The notes beneath the pieces are model-generated. The model did not search any database, had not been told where the DNA came from, and worked only from the letters and a program-made list of their open reading frames with translations. Positions 35,280-43,007 of a DNA stretch of 64,000 nt are shown piece by piece. The stretch lies in assembly GCF_014199615.1 (NCBI RefSeq), contig NZ_JACHOB010000003.1:62001-126000 (forward strand), in the 5' to 3' direction. The DNA is from Parvularcula dongshanensis. Lineage in GTDB: Bacteria; Pseudomonadota; Alphaproteobacteria; Caulobacterales; Parvularculaceae. The first letter of the stretch is position 1; each line of letters starts with the position of its first letter. The position numbers and the translations under genes were made by a program.

Positions 35280-36481
35280 GCATCTTCGACAAGTACGCAG
35301 CGTTCCTCGAGCGCTACCAGATGGCCGAGATGATGCCGAAGAACCCCCTCGGCATGCGGTTCGACGAGATCCTGACGCCGACCCGCGCGCGGGTCGACGG
35401 GCGCGAGATCATCCTCGCGGGCACGAACAACTATCTCGGCCTGACCTTCGACGAAGACGCCAAGGCGGCGGCGGCGGAAGCCATCGCCCACCATGGCACC
35501 GGCACGACCGGCAGCCGGATGGCGAACGGGTCCTACGCGGAGCACCAGGACCTCGAAGCGGAGATCGCCGACTGGCTCGGCATGAAGAGCTGCATCGTCT
35601 TCACGACGGGCTATCAGACCAACCTGGCCGCGATCGGCACGTTGGCGGGCCGCGACGACCTCATCCTGATCGACGCGGACAGCCACGCTTCGATCTACGA
35701 CGCCTGCCGGATGTCCGACGCCAAGATGGTGCGGTTCAAGCACAACCGGCCCGACGACCTCGACCAGAAGCTCGAACGTCTCCTGCCCGAGACGAAGGGG
35801 TCCGCCCTGGTCGTCGTCGAAGGGCTCTACTCCATGTTCGGCGACATCGCGCCGCTCGGCGAGTTCGCCGCCGTATGCGAGAAGCACGGCGCCTACTTCT
35901 TCGTCGACGAGGCCCACTCCGTCGGCGTCTACGGCGAGGAAGGCCGCGGCGTCGCCGACATGCAGGGCGTCCTGGACAAGGTCGACTTCTTCTCCGGCAC
36001 CTTCTCGAAGTCGCTCGCCTCGGTGGGCGGCTTCTGCACCTCGCGGCATGCCGAGTTCGACCGCATCCGCAGCATCATGCGGCCCTACACCTTCACCGCC
36101 TCGGCGAGCCCCGCGACGATCGCGTCGACCCGAGTGACCCTCGCCAAGCTGCGCGAGGGCGAGGGGCTTCGGCAGAACCTCTGGGCCCGCGCCGAGCAGC
36201 TCCACGCCGGCCTGTCGGAGATGGGCTTCACCCTTTGCGCCGAGCCGAGCCCGATCGTCGCCGTGCGGCGGTCGTCGGACCTCGAGACGGTGATGGGCTG
36301 GCAGCAGCTGATGCAGGCGGGCGTCTACGTGAACCTCGCCGTGCCGCCGGCGACGCCGAAGGGCGCTTGCCTCCTTCGCCTCAGCCTGTCGGCGGCGCAC
36401 ACCGAGGACGACATAGACGCGATCCTCGGTGCGTTCGCGCAACTCGCCGAGCAAGGCGCCGTGGCGGTCGCGGCGGAGTAG
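35276..36481 (+). CDS. spt: Serine palmitoyltransferase (alpha-oxoamine synthase)
   Basis: A 401-residue PLP-dependent alpha-oxoamine synthase. The PLP lysine is Lys245 in GTFSKSLASVGG, the cofactor-stacking His is His137 in DSHAS, and Asp211 is in DEAHSVG. The N-terminus MSIFDKYAAFLERYQMAEM and the motif GTGTTGSRMANGSY match bacterial serine palmitoyltransferases better than KBL, ALAS or BioF; a true KBL is also present at 43008-44213. It would condense serine with a fatty acyl thioester as the first step of sphingolipid synthesis. It is translationally coupled to the upstream SDR gene. The acyl carrier protein and ligase often found next to it elsewhere are not here. Confidence 0.82.
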   Translation: MSIFDKYAAFLERYQMAEMMPKNPLGMRFDEILTPTRARVDGREIILAGTNNYLGLTFDEDAKAAAAEAIAHHGTGTTGSRMANGSYAEHQDLEAEIADWLGMKSCIVFTTGYQTNLAAIGTLAGRDDLILIDADSHASIYDACRMSDAKMVRFKHNRPDDLDQKLERLLPETKGSALVVVEGLYSMFGDIAPLGEFAAVCEKHGAYFFVDEAHSVGVYGEEGRGVADMQGVLDKVDFFSGTFSKSLASVGGFCTSRHAEFDRIRSIMRPYTFTASASPATIASTRVTLAKLREGEGLRQNLWARAEQLHAGLSEMGFTLCAEPSPIVAVRRSSDLETVMGWQQLMQAGVYVNLAVPPATPKGACLLRLSLSAAHTEDDIDAILGAFAQLAEQGAVAVAAE

Positions 36482-36490
36482 GCGAAAGGC

Positions 36491-37357
36491 TTACTCCGCT
36501 AGCGGAACGTTATCGATTAGCCGGGTCCTGCCGAGCTTCGCCGCGACGAAGAGGCGGGCGGCTTGCAGCTCGTCACGGCGCAGGGCGCGCGGGGGCAGGG
36601 GGCTAAGGTCGTCACGTCGGCGCAGCTCGAGGTAGTCGGGCTCGAAGCCTGCCGTACGCAGATCCTGCAGGCCCTGAGCCAACGCCGTGTCCGTCGCCAC
36701 GCTGCCGCGGACGCGCCCGGCGACCTTGCCGAGCGTTTCTGGCAGGCGCGCGGCGATGCGGCGCTCTGGCGGGCTGAGGTAGCGGTTGCGAGAGGATAGA
36801 GCGAGGCCGTCGGGTTCCCGGACGGTCGGAACGCCGACGACCTTAACACCGAGGGCGAGGTCCGCCGCCATGCGCTGCACGACGAGGAGCTGCTGGTAGT
36901 CCTTCTCTCCGAAGACGGCCGTGTCGGGCCTGACCTGACCGAAGAGCTTCGCGACGACCGTGCAAACCCCCGTGAAGAAGCCCGGTCGGGACGCCCCTTC
37001 GAGCGGTTCGGCCAGGGCGCCGGGGACGACGCGGGTCTCGTCTCCAGAGGGGTACATCTCCGCCGGCGCCGGCAGGTAGGCGAGGTCGCAGCCCGCCCTG
37101 CGCAGCGCACCCAAGTCGGCCTCCTCGTCGCGGGGGTAGGCGTCGAAGTCCTCGTTCGGGGCGAACTGAGTCGGATTGACGAAGATCGAGGCGACCACGC
37201 GGTCCCCGTGCCGCCGCGCGGCATGGACGAGCGTGAGGTGCCCCTCATGCAGCGCGCCCATGGTCGGGACGAGAACGATGCGCTCTCCGCCCGAACGCCA
37301 GCGCGAAAGCGCCTTCGTCAGCTCTTCGCGACTGCGACTCACGGTTAGGTCGTGCAT
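36491..37357 (-). CDS. panC: Pantothenate synthetase
   Basis: A 288-residue enzyme that joins pantoate and beta-alanine with ATP to make pantothenate. The nucleotidyltransferase motifs are PTMGALHEGH (HIGH-like) and LALSSRN (KMSKS-like); between them are IFVNPTQF and FGEKDYQQL. The start MHDLTVSRSRE is chosen by family length; the in-frame extension is not conserved in character. panB is not in the window. The gene is convergent with spt, nine bases apart, and divergent from the SPOR lipoprotein gene. Confidence 0.95.
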   Translation of the reverse strand: MHDLTVSRSREELTKALSRWRSGGERIVLVPTMGALHEGHLTLVHAARRHGDRVVASIFVNPTQFAPNEDFDAYPRDEEADLGALRRAGCDLAYLPAPAEMYPSGDETRVVPGALAEPLEGASRPGFFTGVCTVVAKLFGQVRPDTAVFGEKDYQQLLVVQRMAADLALGVKVVGVPTVREPDGLALSSRNRYLSPPERRIAARLPETLGKVAGRVRGSVATDTALAQGLQDLRTAGFEPDYLELRRRDDLSPLPPRALRRDELQAARLFVAAKLGRTRLIDNVPLAE

Positions 37358-37421
37358 GATGTTCGTATTCTCTTTACCGGCGTAAAGGTTTCGTAAACCA
37401 GAAGGGTTAACGTTAGCGTCC

Positions 37422-38153
37422 ATGAGACACGCGCTCCCGATCCGCAACCCGGTCCGGCTCCTGCCGGTCGTCTGCCTGCTCGGCGCTTGCGCAAGCGGGA
37501 CGGCGGAGCCGGTCGTGACGGCGAAGGCGCCCTCCGCGGCCGCGCGTACCTTGCGCAGCACGGGCTACGCGGCGCCGGAGATCGAAAGCGGCACCGTCTA
37601 CAGATCGGTCGCCTACCGAGCCGAGAAGGTAGAGCCCGCACCGCTGAGGCAACCGGCGGCGTGGACAGCGCCTTCGCGCGGCCCTCTGCCCGACCTTGAC
37701 GAGATCGTGATACGCCGAGAGGCGCCGACGCCCGTGCGCTATGCCGCCGCGGAAGCAGAAGCGGGGCAGACCTTCACGGGCGAGACCCGCTCGGTGATGG
37801 ACGACGTCGTACGGCCTGAGGGGGCCGATGAACCCGTTGCCGAACCGGAAGTCCTAGCCAGCCTTGCGCCGTCCGCAGGGCCCGAAGCGGCCGCCCTTCA
37901 CCTTGCTTCTTACCGCGCCATGGCGCAGGCGGAGGAAGGATGGCAGGTTCTCACGAAACAGTTCGGCGACGTCCTAAACGGGCTATCGCCGCTCACCATG
38001 TATGTCGACGTGCCGGGGCAGGGGGAATTCGTCCGCCTGCTGGCAGGTCCGCTCGACGAGGGAGCCGCGCAAGACGCTTGCGCGATCCTGGAAGATCAGG
38101 GCACGTACTGCGCTGTTATCCCTATGGAGGGAGCGGCGATGGACAGGCTTTGA
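37422..38153 (+). CDS. Lipoprotein with C-terminal SPOR-like domain
   Basis: A 243-residue protein with a lipobox at Cys23 (VVCLLGAC), a long Ala/Pro/Glu-rich linker (about 30-155) and a C-terminal domain of roughly 75 residues (LHLASYRAMAQAEEGWQ to CAVIPM) that matches the SPOR pattern. SPOR domains bind denuded peptidoglycan at the septum, so a role at the division site or cell wall is likely. It is upstream of mipZ, 46 bases away on the same strand, which agrees with a division-linked unit. Confidence 0.75.
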   Translation: MRHALPIRNPVRLLPVVCLLGACASGTAEPVVTAKAPSAAARTLRSTGYAAPEIESGTVYRSVAYRAEKVEPAPLRQPAAWTAPSRGPLPDLDEIVIRREAPTPVRYAAAEAEAGQTFTGETRSVMDDVVRPEGADEPVAEPEVLASLAPSAGPEAAALHLASYRAMAQAEEGWQVLTKQFGDVLNGLSPLTMYVDVPGQGEFVRLLAGPLDEGAAQDACAILEDQGTYCAVIPMEGAAMDRL

Positions 38154-38199
38154 GGGAAGTCACCGTCCGAATGCACTGTTTCCTGGCAGGAGCCTCATC

Positions 38200-39210
38200 A
38201 TGACAGATACACACGTCATCGTCGTCGGTAACGAAAAGGGCGGGTCCGGCAAGACGACCGTCGCCATGCACGTCGCCATCGCACTCATCCGCTCGGGCTA
38301 CAAAGTCGGGGTCCTCGACCTCGACCTGCGCCAGAAGAGCCTCAGCCGGTATCTCGAGAACCGGGCGAAGTGGGGCGTGGCGCAGAAGCTGACGCCCGAA
38401 GACCTTCCCATGCCGAAGTTCCTGCCGGTGCAGGGTTCGAACCATGACAGCCGGGCCACCGCCAAGGCGCAGGAGCAGGATGCGTTCGGCCGTACCTTGA
38501 TGGAGTATCAGGGCTGCGAGTTCGTGGTCATCGACAGTCCCGGCGCCGACACCCACCTTTCCCGCATCGCGCACATGCATGCGGATACGATCGTCACGCC
38601 GATGAACGACAGCTTCGTCGACTACGACCTCCTCGCACGAATCGATCCCGGTACGGGCGAGATTCAAGGGCCAAGCCTCTACGCCGAGATGGTCTGGGCG
38701 GCGCGCCAGCACCGCGCGCAGTCGGGTGTCCTCGGCGGGATCGACTGGGTCGTCGCCAGGAACCGCCTGTCAGCGACAAACGCCAAGAACAAGAAGGCCG
38801 TCGGCGAAAAGCTCGACCAACTCTCCAAGCGCATCCAGTTCCGCCAGGCTCGCGGCTTCGGCGAGCGGGTGATCTACCGCGAGCTCTTCACGGCGGGGAT
38901 GACGCTGCTCGACCTCGGCGGGAAGGGGGCGCCGCGCAAGCTCGGTTCGATGTCTCACCTCGCGGCGCGCCAGGAGGTCAGAAGCCTTCTCGCCGCGCTG
39001 CGCCTTCCGCAGGTGCGCGAGCAAGTCGCCAAGGACCTCGCGCCCGACATGCCGAAGCACGCCCAGGCCCCCGAGACGGAAGAGGTGTTCGACGAGGTCG
39101 CCGAGGCGGAAGTGCCCGAGACGGTCGAAGCGCCGCGTTCCGCGAACGAAGTCCTGCCCGACGCCGCGCTGCTCGAGCAGCTCGCTTCGGGCGGCCGCCG
39201 AGCGGCCTAA
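38200..39210 (+). CDS. mipZ: Division-plane positioning ATPase MipZ
   Basis: A 336-residue ParA/MinD-family ATPase. In alphaproteobacteria MipZ binds ParB near the origins and blocks FtsZ assembly away from midcell. The deviant Walker A is NEKGGSGKTT with Lys13 and Lys18, followed by VLDLDLRQKSLSR, VIDSPGADTHLS and the MipZ-specific TPMNDSFVDYDLL, IDWVVARNRL and RVIYRELF. A C-terminal acidic extension of about 50 residues goes beyond the Caulobacter length. The start has AGGAG seven bases upstream. Confidence 0.93.
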   Translation: MTDTHVIVVGNEKGGSGKTTVAMHVAIALIRSGYKVGVLDLDLRQKSLSRYLENRAKWGVAQKLTPEDLPMPKFLPVQGSNHDSRATAKAQEQDAFGRTLMEYQGCEFVVIDSPGADTHLSRIAHMHADTIVTPMNDSFVDYDLLARIDPGTGEIQGPSLYAEMVWAARQHRAQSGVLGGIDWVVARNRLSATNAKNKKAVGEKLDQLSKRIQFRQARGFGERVIYRELFTAGMTLLDLGGKGAPRKLGSMSHLAARQEVRSLLAALRLPQVREQVAKDLAPDMPKHAQAPETEEVFDEVAEAEVPETVEAPRSANEVLPDAALLEQLASGGRRAA

Positions 39211-39218
39211 GGGGCGGG

Positions 39219-39644
39219 GTGTCAGGCCCCGTCCTCCTGCTCCTGCTGCTGTTGGGTGGGGGCACACTTCTCTTCGGTACCGACGTAAGGCGGCGCTTGT
39301 CGCGCCTCCCCCGCCGTCGCCGCAAAGCGGTGACGGTAGGAGCGCTCGCGTTGGTGGGTGTGATCCTCTGCGCGGTGCGCCTCGTGCCGCTCGGGGTCGT
39401 GGCCTTCATCGTCGCGGGCGGCCTGCTGGCTCGCCGGGCGCCGGCCCCCCCCGATCCGGCGGGTCGATCCGGCCCGATGACGAAGGCCGAAGCGTGCCGC
39501 ATCCTCGGGCTTGAGGGCACGCCGACCGACGCCAAGATCGACGCAGCGCACAGGCGGCTGATCGCGCAAGCGCACCCCGACGCAGGCGGTTCGGCGGACC
39601 TGGCCGCGCGGGTCAACGCAGCGCGCGACGTGCTGCGCCGATGA
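39219..39644 (+). CDS. Membrane-anchored J-domain protein
   Basis: A 141-residue protein with two N-terminal hydrophobic segments (VLLLLLLLGGGTLLF and AVTVGALALVGVIL) and a C-terminal J domain of the short TIM14/DjlC type. The HPD motif is present in QAHPDAGGS, after MTKAEACRILGL. It would recruit and stimulate DnaK at the membrane. It starts with GTG 39219, eight bases after the mipZ stop, and is probably part of the same transcript. Confidence 0.85.
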   Translation: MSGPVLLLLLLLGGGTLLFGTDVRRRLSRLPRRRRKAVTVGALALVGVILCAVRLVPLGVVAFIVAGGLLARRAPAPPDPAGRSGPMTKAEACRILGLEGTPTDAKIDAAHRRLIAQAHPDAGGSADLAARVNAARDVLRR

Positions 39645-39748
39645 GTGGGCCTCAAGCCGAGTGGCGAGGAGTCGGGTGCGGTAGGTTGGCCGCGCTGGCC
39701 GGCATCTCCTGGCGGTCGAAGCGTCATGGCGACCGTCGATCCTCGCTC

Positions 39749-39783
39749 TTGACGTACTGTCGCATGTCCGCGACATCTGTCGC
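39749..39783 (+). promoter_or_regulatory. Promoter and overlapping operator of the blaI-type gene
   Basis: TTGACG (39749-39754) is 17 bases from GACATC (39772-39777), a passable -35/-10 pair. Three copies of a 6-base arm overlap it: TGTCGC (39758-39763), GCGACA (39770-39775) and TGTCGC (39778-39783), forming two inverted repeats that run directly into the ATG at 39784. This fits autorepression by the BlaI-type protein. No ribosome-binding site precedes the ATG, and the expected transcript start is at or near it, so the message may be leaderless. Confidence 0.55.
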
Positions 39784-40167
39784 ATGGCGTCGTTCGATCC
39801 TCCTCGCTTAGCGCCCTCCGAGGTCGTGTTGATGCGCGCGGTGTGGTCGCTCGGCCGGGCAAGCGCTCGCGAGCTGCACGAGGCGAGCGCGGAGGCGACG
39901 GGCTGGTCGCTCTCGGCAACGCGCAAGACGCTCGACCGCATGGTGGAGAAGGGCGCGCTGCGGACGCAGACCGTACACGGCGTCAAGACCTTCGCGGCGG
40001 CGCGTCCTCGCCTCGAAACGCTCGCGGATCTCATACGCGGCTTCGCGGTCAGCCTTCTCGGCGCCGATCGTCCGCCCGCTGCGGCAGCCTTCGTCGGAAC
40101 TGGGCTCGTCACGCGCGACGAGGTCGAGGAGCTAGAGGCGCTGCTGCGCGACGAGCAGACGCCGTGA
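39784..40167 (+). CDS. BlaI/MecI/CopY-family transcriptional repressor
   Basis: A 127-residue winged-helix repressor. It begins PPRLAPSEVVLMRAVW and has ATRKTLDRMVEKGALR as its recognition helix and wing, then a C-terminal helical dimerisation part where BlaI/MecI are cut to release DNA. It overlaps the downstream membrane peptidase gene (GTGA at 40164-40167), the usual BlaI-BlaR pairing. The target is probably its own operator plus unknown genes; no beta-lactamase is nearby. The 139-bp gap before it (39645-39783) otherwise holds nothing recognised. Confidence 0.88.
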   Translation: MASFDPPRLAPSEVVLMRAVWSLGRASARELHEASAEATGWSLSATRKTLDRMVEKGALRTQTVHGVKTFAAARPRLETLADLIRGFAVSLLGADRPPAAAAFVGTGLVTRDEVEELEALLRDEQTP

Positions 40168-41480
40168 GTGCGGCGCAGGCGCTCATCCTTCTCTTCACCG
40201 CCGCCGCCGGCAACGCCCTCGTCGCCGCGCTGCGCTGGCCCGGGCGGCCCCCGGAAGGCGATCGCTACGAGAAGACGACGGCGGCCGCCATGGTGGCGCC
40301 ACTCGTCTGCGCTGGGCTCGCTCTTCTGGGCTTGCGAAGCGGCTGGTCATGGTCGGTGCCGCTGCCCGTCGCTGCGGACGCTTTTGGTCCCGCGGCGGTC
40401 TCACCGGCCGTCACCGCCCAGGGGATGGCTTGGCCCTTCGACGTGCTGTCTGCGCTGCCCTCCCTGGTCCTATGGGCGTGGGCGGGAGCGGCGCTCGTTC
40501 GCCTCGCCTTCCTTGCGGGGACGGTCCTCCGTCTGCGCCGCGTCGTGGCGAAGGCGGTCGGCGCCGGCGGGTACGGCGTGTTCGCCAGTGCCGAGGTCGA
40601 TGCGCCGATCGCGGCCTTCGGCAGGATCGTCGTTCCGCAGGACTTCGGCCGCGCCCCGGCGGCGCGCCTCGTTCTAGCGCATGAGCGCGCGCACCTGCGC
40701 CGCGGGGATCCGCGCTTCTTCTTCCTGCTCTCCGCGGTGCGGGCCGTCCTGTGGCACGACCCCTTCTTCGTGCGCCAGGCGGACCGATGCCGCCTCGCCG
40801 CCGAGATCGCCTGCGATGCCGCCGCCCTCGAGGGCGCGGCCACCGAGCGTCGGTCCTATGCGGAGGCTCTCCTCCTAGGGCTGAAGCACGCCGCCGGAAC
40901 CGCCCTGCACGGCGGCCCGGCGGCTTTCCCACCCCGGAACCTAGGAGATCACCGGATGAGAATGACCCATATCCTGCGCCCGTCGGCCGCGAGCGGCAAG
41001 CGGCGTCCCTTGCGGTCCCTCGCGCTTGGCGTGGCCGTCGTCCCCGCGACCCTGGCCGTGGCCATCGCGGGCGCGGCCCAGGGCCGCGGCCTGTCGGTGG
41101 TCCCGACGCAAGGTGAGCTGACGAGCGCCTTCGGACCGCGCACCCACCCCATCGTCGGCGAGCCCGCGAACCATCGCGGCATCGACATCGCGGCGCCGCG
41201 CGGCACTCCGGTCTCGGCCGCAGGCGGAGGAAGGGTGACCCAAGCCGGCGAGCAGGGGGCCTATGGCCTTACGGTCGTGATCGATCACGGGGCCGGTCTG
41301 TTGACGCGCTACGCGCAGCTCGATGCCATCGATGTTCAGTGGAACGAAGACGTCGCCGCCGGACAACGGATCGGCGCGGTCGGCAGCAGCGGCCAGTCGA
41401 CCGGCCCCCATCTGCACTTCGAGGTCAGGCGAGACGGGGAGTGGGTGGATCCTGCCGGCGAGCTCGATATAGCGCGATGA
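40164..41480 (+). CDS. M56 (BlaR1-like) membrane peptidase fused to M23 endopeptidase domain
   Basis: A 438-residue protein. The N-terminal half is an M56 membrane metallopeptidase of the BlaR1/MecR1 type: several hydrophobic helices and the zinc motif LAHERAHLRRGD (His173, Glu174, His177), then AAEIACDAAALEG. A further hydrophobic segment (285-304) leads to a C-terminal M23/LytM domain (about 315-435) with the zinc ligands His337 and Asp341 (HRGIDIA) and the pair His416/His418 (HLHFEV). BlaR1 has a penicillin-binding sensor in that place, so here a peptidoglycan-binding or -cutting domain may do the sensing. It starts with GTG 40164, overlapping the repressor stop. Confidence 0.85.
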   Translation: MSAAQALILLFTAAAGNALVAALRWPGRPPEGDRYEKTTAAAMVAPLVCAGLALLGLRSGWSWSVPLPVAADAFGPAAVSPAVTAQGMAWPFDVLSALPSLVLWAWAGAALVRLAFLAGTVLRLRRVVAKAVGAGGYGVFASAEVDAPIAAFGRIVVPQDFGRAPAARLVLAHERAHLRRGDPRFFFLLSAVRAVLWHDPFFVRQADRCRLAAEIACDAAALEGAATERRSYAEALLLGLKHAAGTALHGGPAAFPPRNLGDHRMRMTHILRPSAASGKRRPLRSLALGVAVVPATLAVAIAGAAQGRGLSVVPTQGELTSAFGPRTHPIVGEPANHRGIDIAAPRGTPVSAAGGGRVTQAGEQGAYGLTVVIDHGAGLLTRYAQLDAIDVQWNEDVAAGQRIGAVGSSGQSTGPHLHFEVRRDGEWVDPAGELDIAR

Positions 41481-41503
41481 TGGCACCTCGAGCCTGAGGC
41501 GTC

Positions 41504-41530
41504 GCGGCGTCCGGGATCGCCGGACGCCGC
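41504..41530 (+). terminator. Strong GC hairpin after the M56-M23 gene
   Basis: An 11-bp perfect stem (GCGGCGTCCGG / CCGGACGCCGC) with a 5-base loop, 23 bp past the stop. No U-tract follows. The rest of the 41481-41723 gap has no recognised gene. Confidence 0.5.
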
Positions 41531-41723
41531 GGCATCCGCAAGAGATCCAAGAACGGTCGTCGCCGTCCGAGACCGACTCTGCCGATCAGCGGGGCACTTG
41601 GCCCTAGGGTCACGAAGGCAGCGCTGGTCTTGGCAGGTTTGGGTTCTGCGAGGCCCCCGCGCGAGCGGCGCGGTGATGCTCACTGGGCGTGCCCAACGCG
41701 CGGCGCGGCTGTAGCTCCTGTTC

Positions 41724-43007
41724 ATGGAACACGCCCTGCCCATGCTGATCGCCGCGCTCGTCGTCGCCGCTTACGGCATCGCGTCGAAGCCCCTCGAACG
41801 GCACGCCATCACCGGACCGATGGTGATGACGGTCGCGGGGTTCATCTTGGGGCGGGGCGGGGCCGGGGTGTTCCCGCCGCTCGAATCGTCGCTCGTGCGG
41901 ACGCTCGCGGAGGTGACGCTGGCGCTCGTTCTCTTCTCCGACGCGTCTCGCATCGATCCGCTGTCCCTGCGCCGCCAGGGCGGCATGCCGGTCCGCTTGC
42001 TGCTGATCGGCCTGCCGCTCACGATCCTGCTCGGCACGGCGGTGGGGGCGGCGATGCTACCCGCCTTGAACCTCGCCAGCGCGGCGCTCCTGGCCTCGAT
42101 CCTCGCCCCGACCGACGCGGCCCTCGGCCAGGCGACGGTGTCCGACCCCGCGGTGCCCGCCAGGGTCCGTCAGACCCTGAACGTCGAGAGCGGCCTCAAT
42201 GACGGGATCGCGCTGCCCGCCGTCCTCTTCTTCGCCGCGCTGACGGCGCCCGAGAGCGCCGAGATCGCGCAGCGGGACGCGCTCGGCTGGACGAGCTTCG
42301 TGGCGGGTCAGCTGCTGCTCGGCCCGCTCGCGGGCGCGGTCGCGGGGGTTCTGGGCGGCAGAGCGGCGGAGGCGGCGCGCAAGAAGGGGTGGGAGACGGA
42401 GACCTACGCCGCCGTCACGGCCCTCGCCATCGCGGCGCTCGCCTATACCGGCGCGGAGGTCTTGGGCGGGAACGGCTTCATCGCGGCCTTCGTCGCGGGG
42501 CTCGCCTTCGGCCGGTCGGCCGAGCGGTCGTCGGACGGCTTCGTGGAAGAGTTCACGGAGAGCGAGGGGCAGGTCCTCATCCTCCTCGCCTTCCTTCTCT
42601 TCGGCGCGACCTTGCTGCCGGACGCGCTGGCCGAGGTGAGGCCGCACCACGTGGTCTACGCGCTTCTGAGCCTGACGGTCATCCGGATGCTGCCGGTCGC
42701 GATCTGCCTGATCGGGGCAGGGGTGCGGGCGCCGACGGCGCTCTTCATCGGCTGGTTCGGACCGAGGGGCCTCGCGACGATCCTCTACGTCGTCATCGTC
42801 ACCGACGACTACGCCCGCGACCCCGGCGGCACGGTCGCCGTGGTGGCTTCTCTGACCGCAGGCCTGAGCATCCTGCTGCACGGCCTGAGCGCCTCGCCGC
42901 TCTCCGCGCTCTACGGCCGGATGATGAAAGGGGAGGGGGACGAGGAGCAGCGGCCGACCGAGAAACGGCCGACGCGCACCTTCGCGAAGCCGAAGGAAGA
43001 AAGCTGA
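41724..43007 (+). CDS. CPA1-type cation:proton antiporter
   Basis: A 427-residue integral membrane protein with about twelve hydrophobic helices and the Na+/H+ exchanger pattern. ILAPTDAALGQA holds the ion-binding aspartate region, ESGLNDGIALP is the paired helix, and GGNGFIAAFVAGLAFG and WFGPRGLATILY are typical of CPA1 members. Ion specificity (Na+ or K+) cannot be read. The C-terminus has a charged cytoplasmic tail (EGDEEQRPTEKRPTRT). It ends one base before the convergent kbl gene, the two stops sharing TGATCA. Confidence 0.88.
   Translation: MEHALPMLIAALVVAAYGIASKPLERHAITGPMVMTVAGFILGRGGAGVFPPLESSLVRTLAEVTLALVLFSDASRIDPLSLRRQGGMPVRLLLIGLPLTILLGTAVGAAMLPALNLASAALLASILAPTDAALGQATVSDPAVPARVRQTLNVESGLNDGIALPAVLFFAALTAPESAEIAQRDALGWTSFVAGQLLLGPLAGAVAGVLGGRAAEAARKKGWETETYAAVTALAIAALAYTGAEVLGGNGFIAAFVAGLAFGRSAERSSDGFVEEFTESEGQVLILLAFLLFGATLLPDALAEVRPHHVVYALLSLTVIRMLPVAICLIGAGVRAPTALFIGWFGPRGLATILYVVIVTDDYARDPGGTVAVVASLTAGLSILLHGLSASPLSALYGRMMKGEGDEEQRPTEKRPTRTFAKPKEES

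Noticed and set aside
35276-36481. Second glycine C-acetyltransferase (kbl paralogue)
   Set aside because: Motifs and N-terminus fit serine palmitoyltransferase, and a standard kbl exists at 43008-44213.
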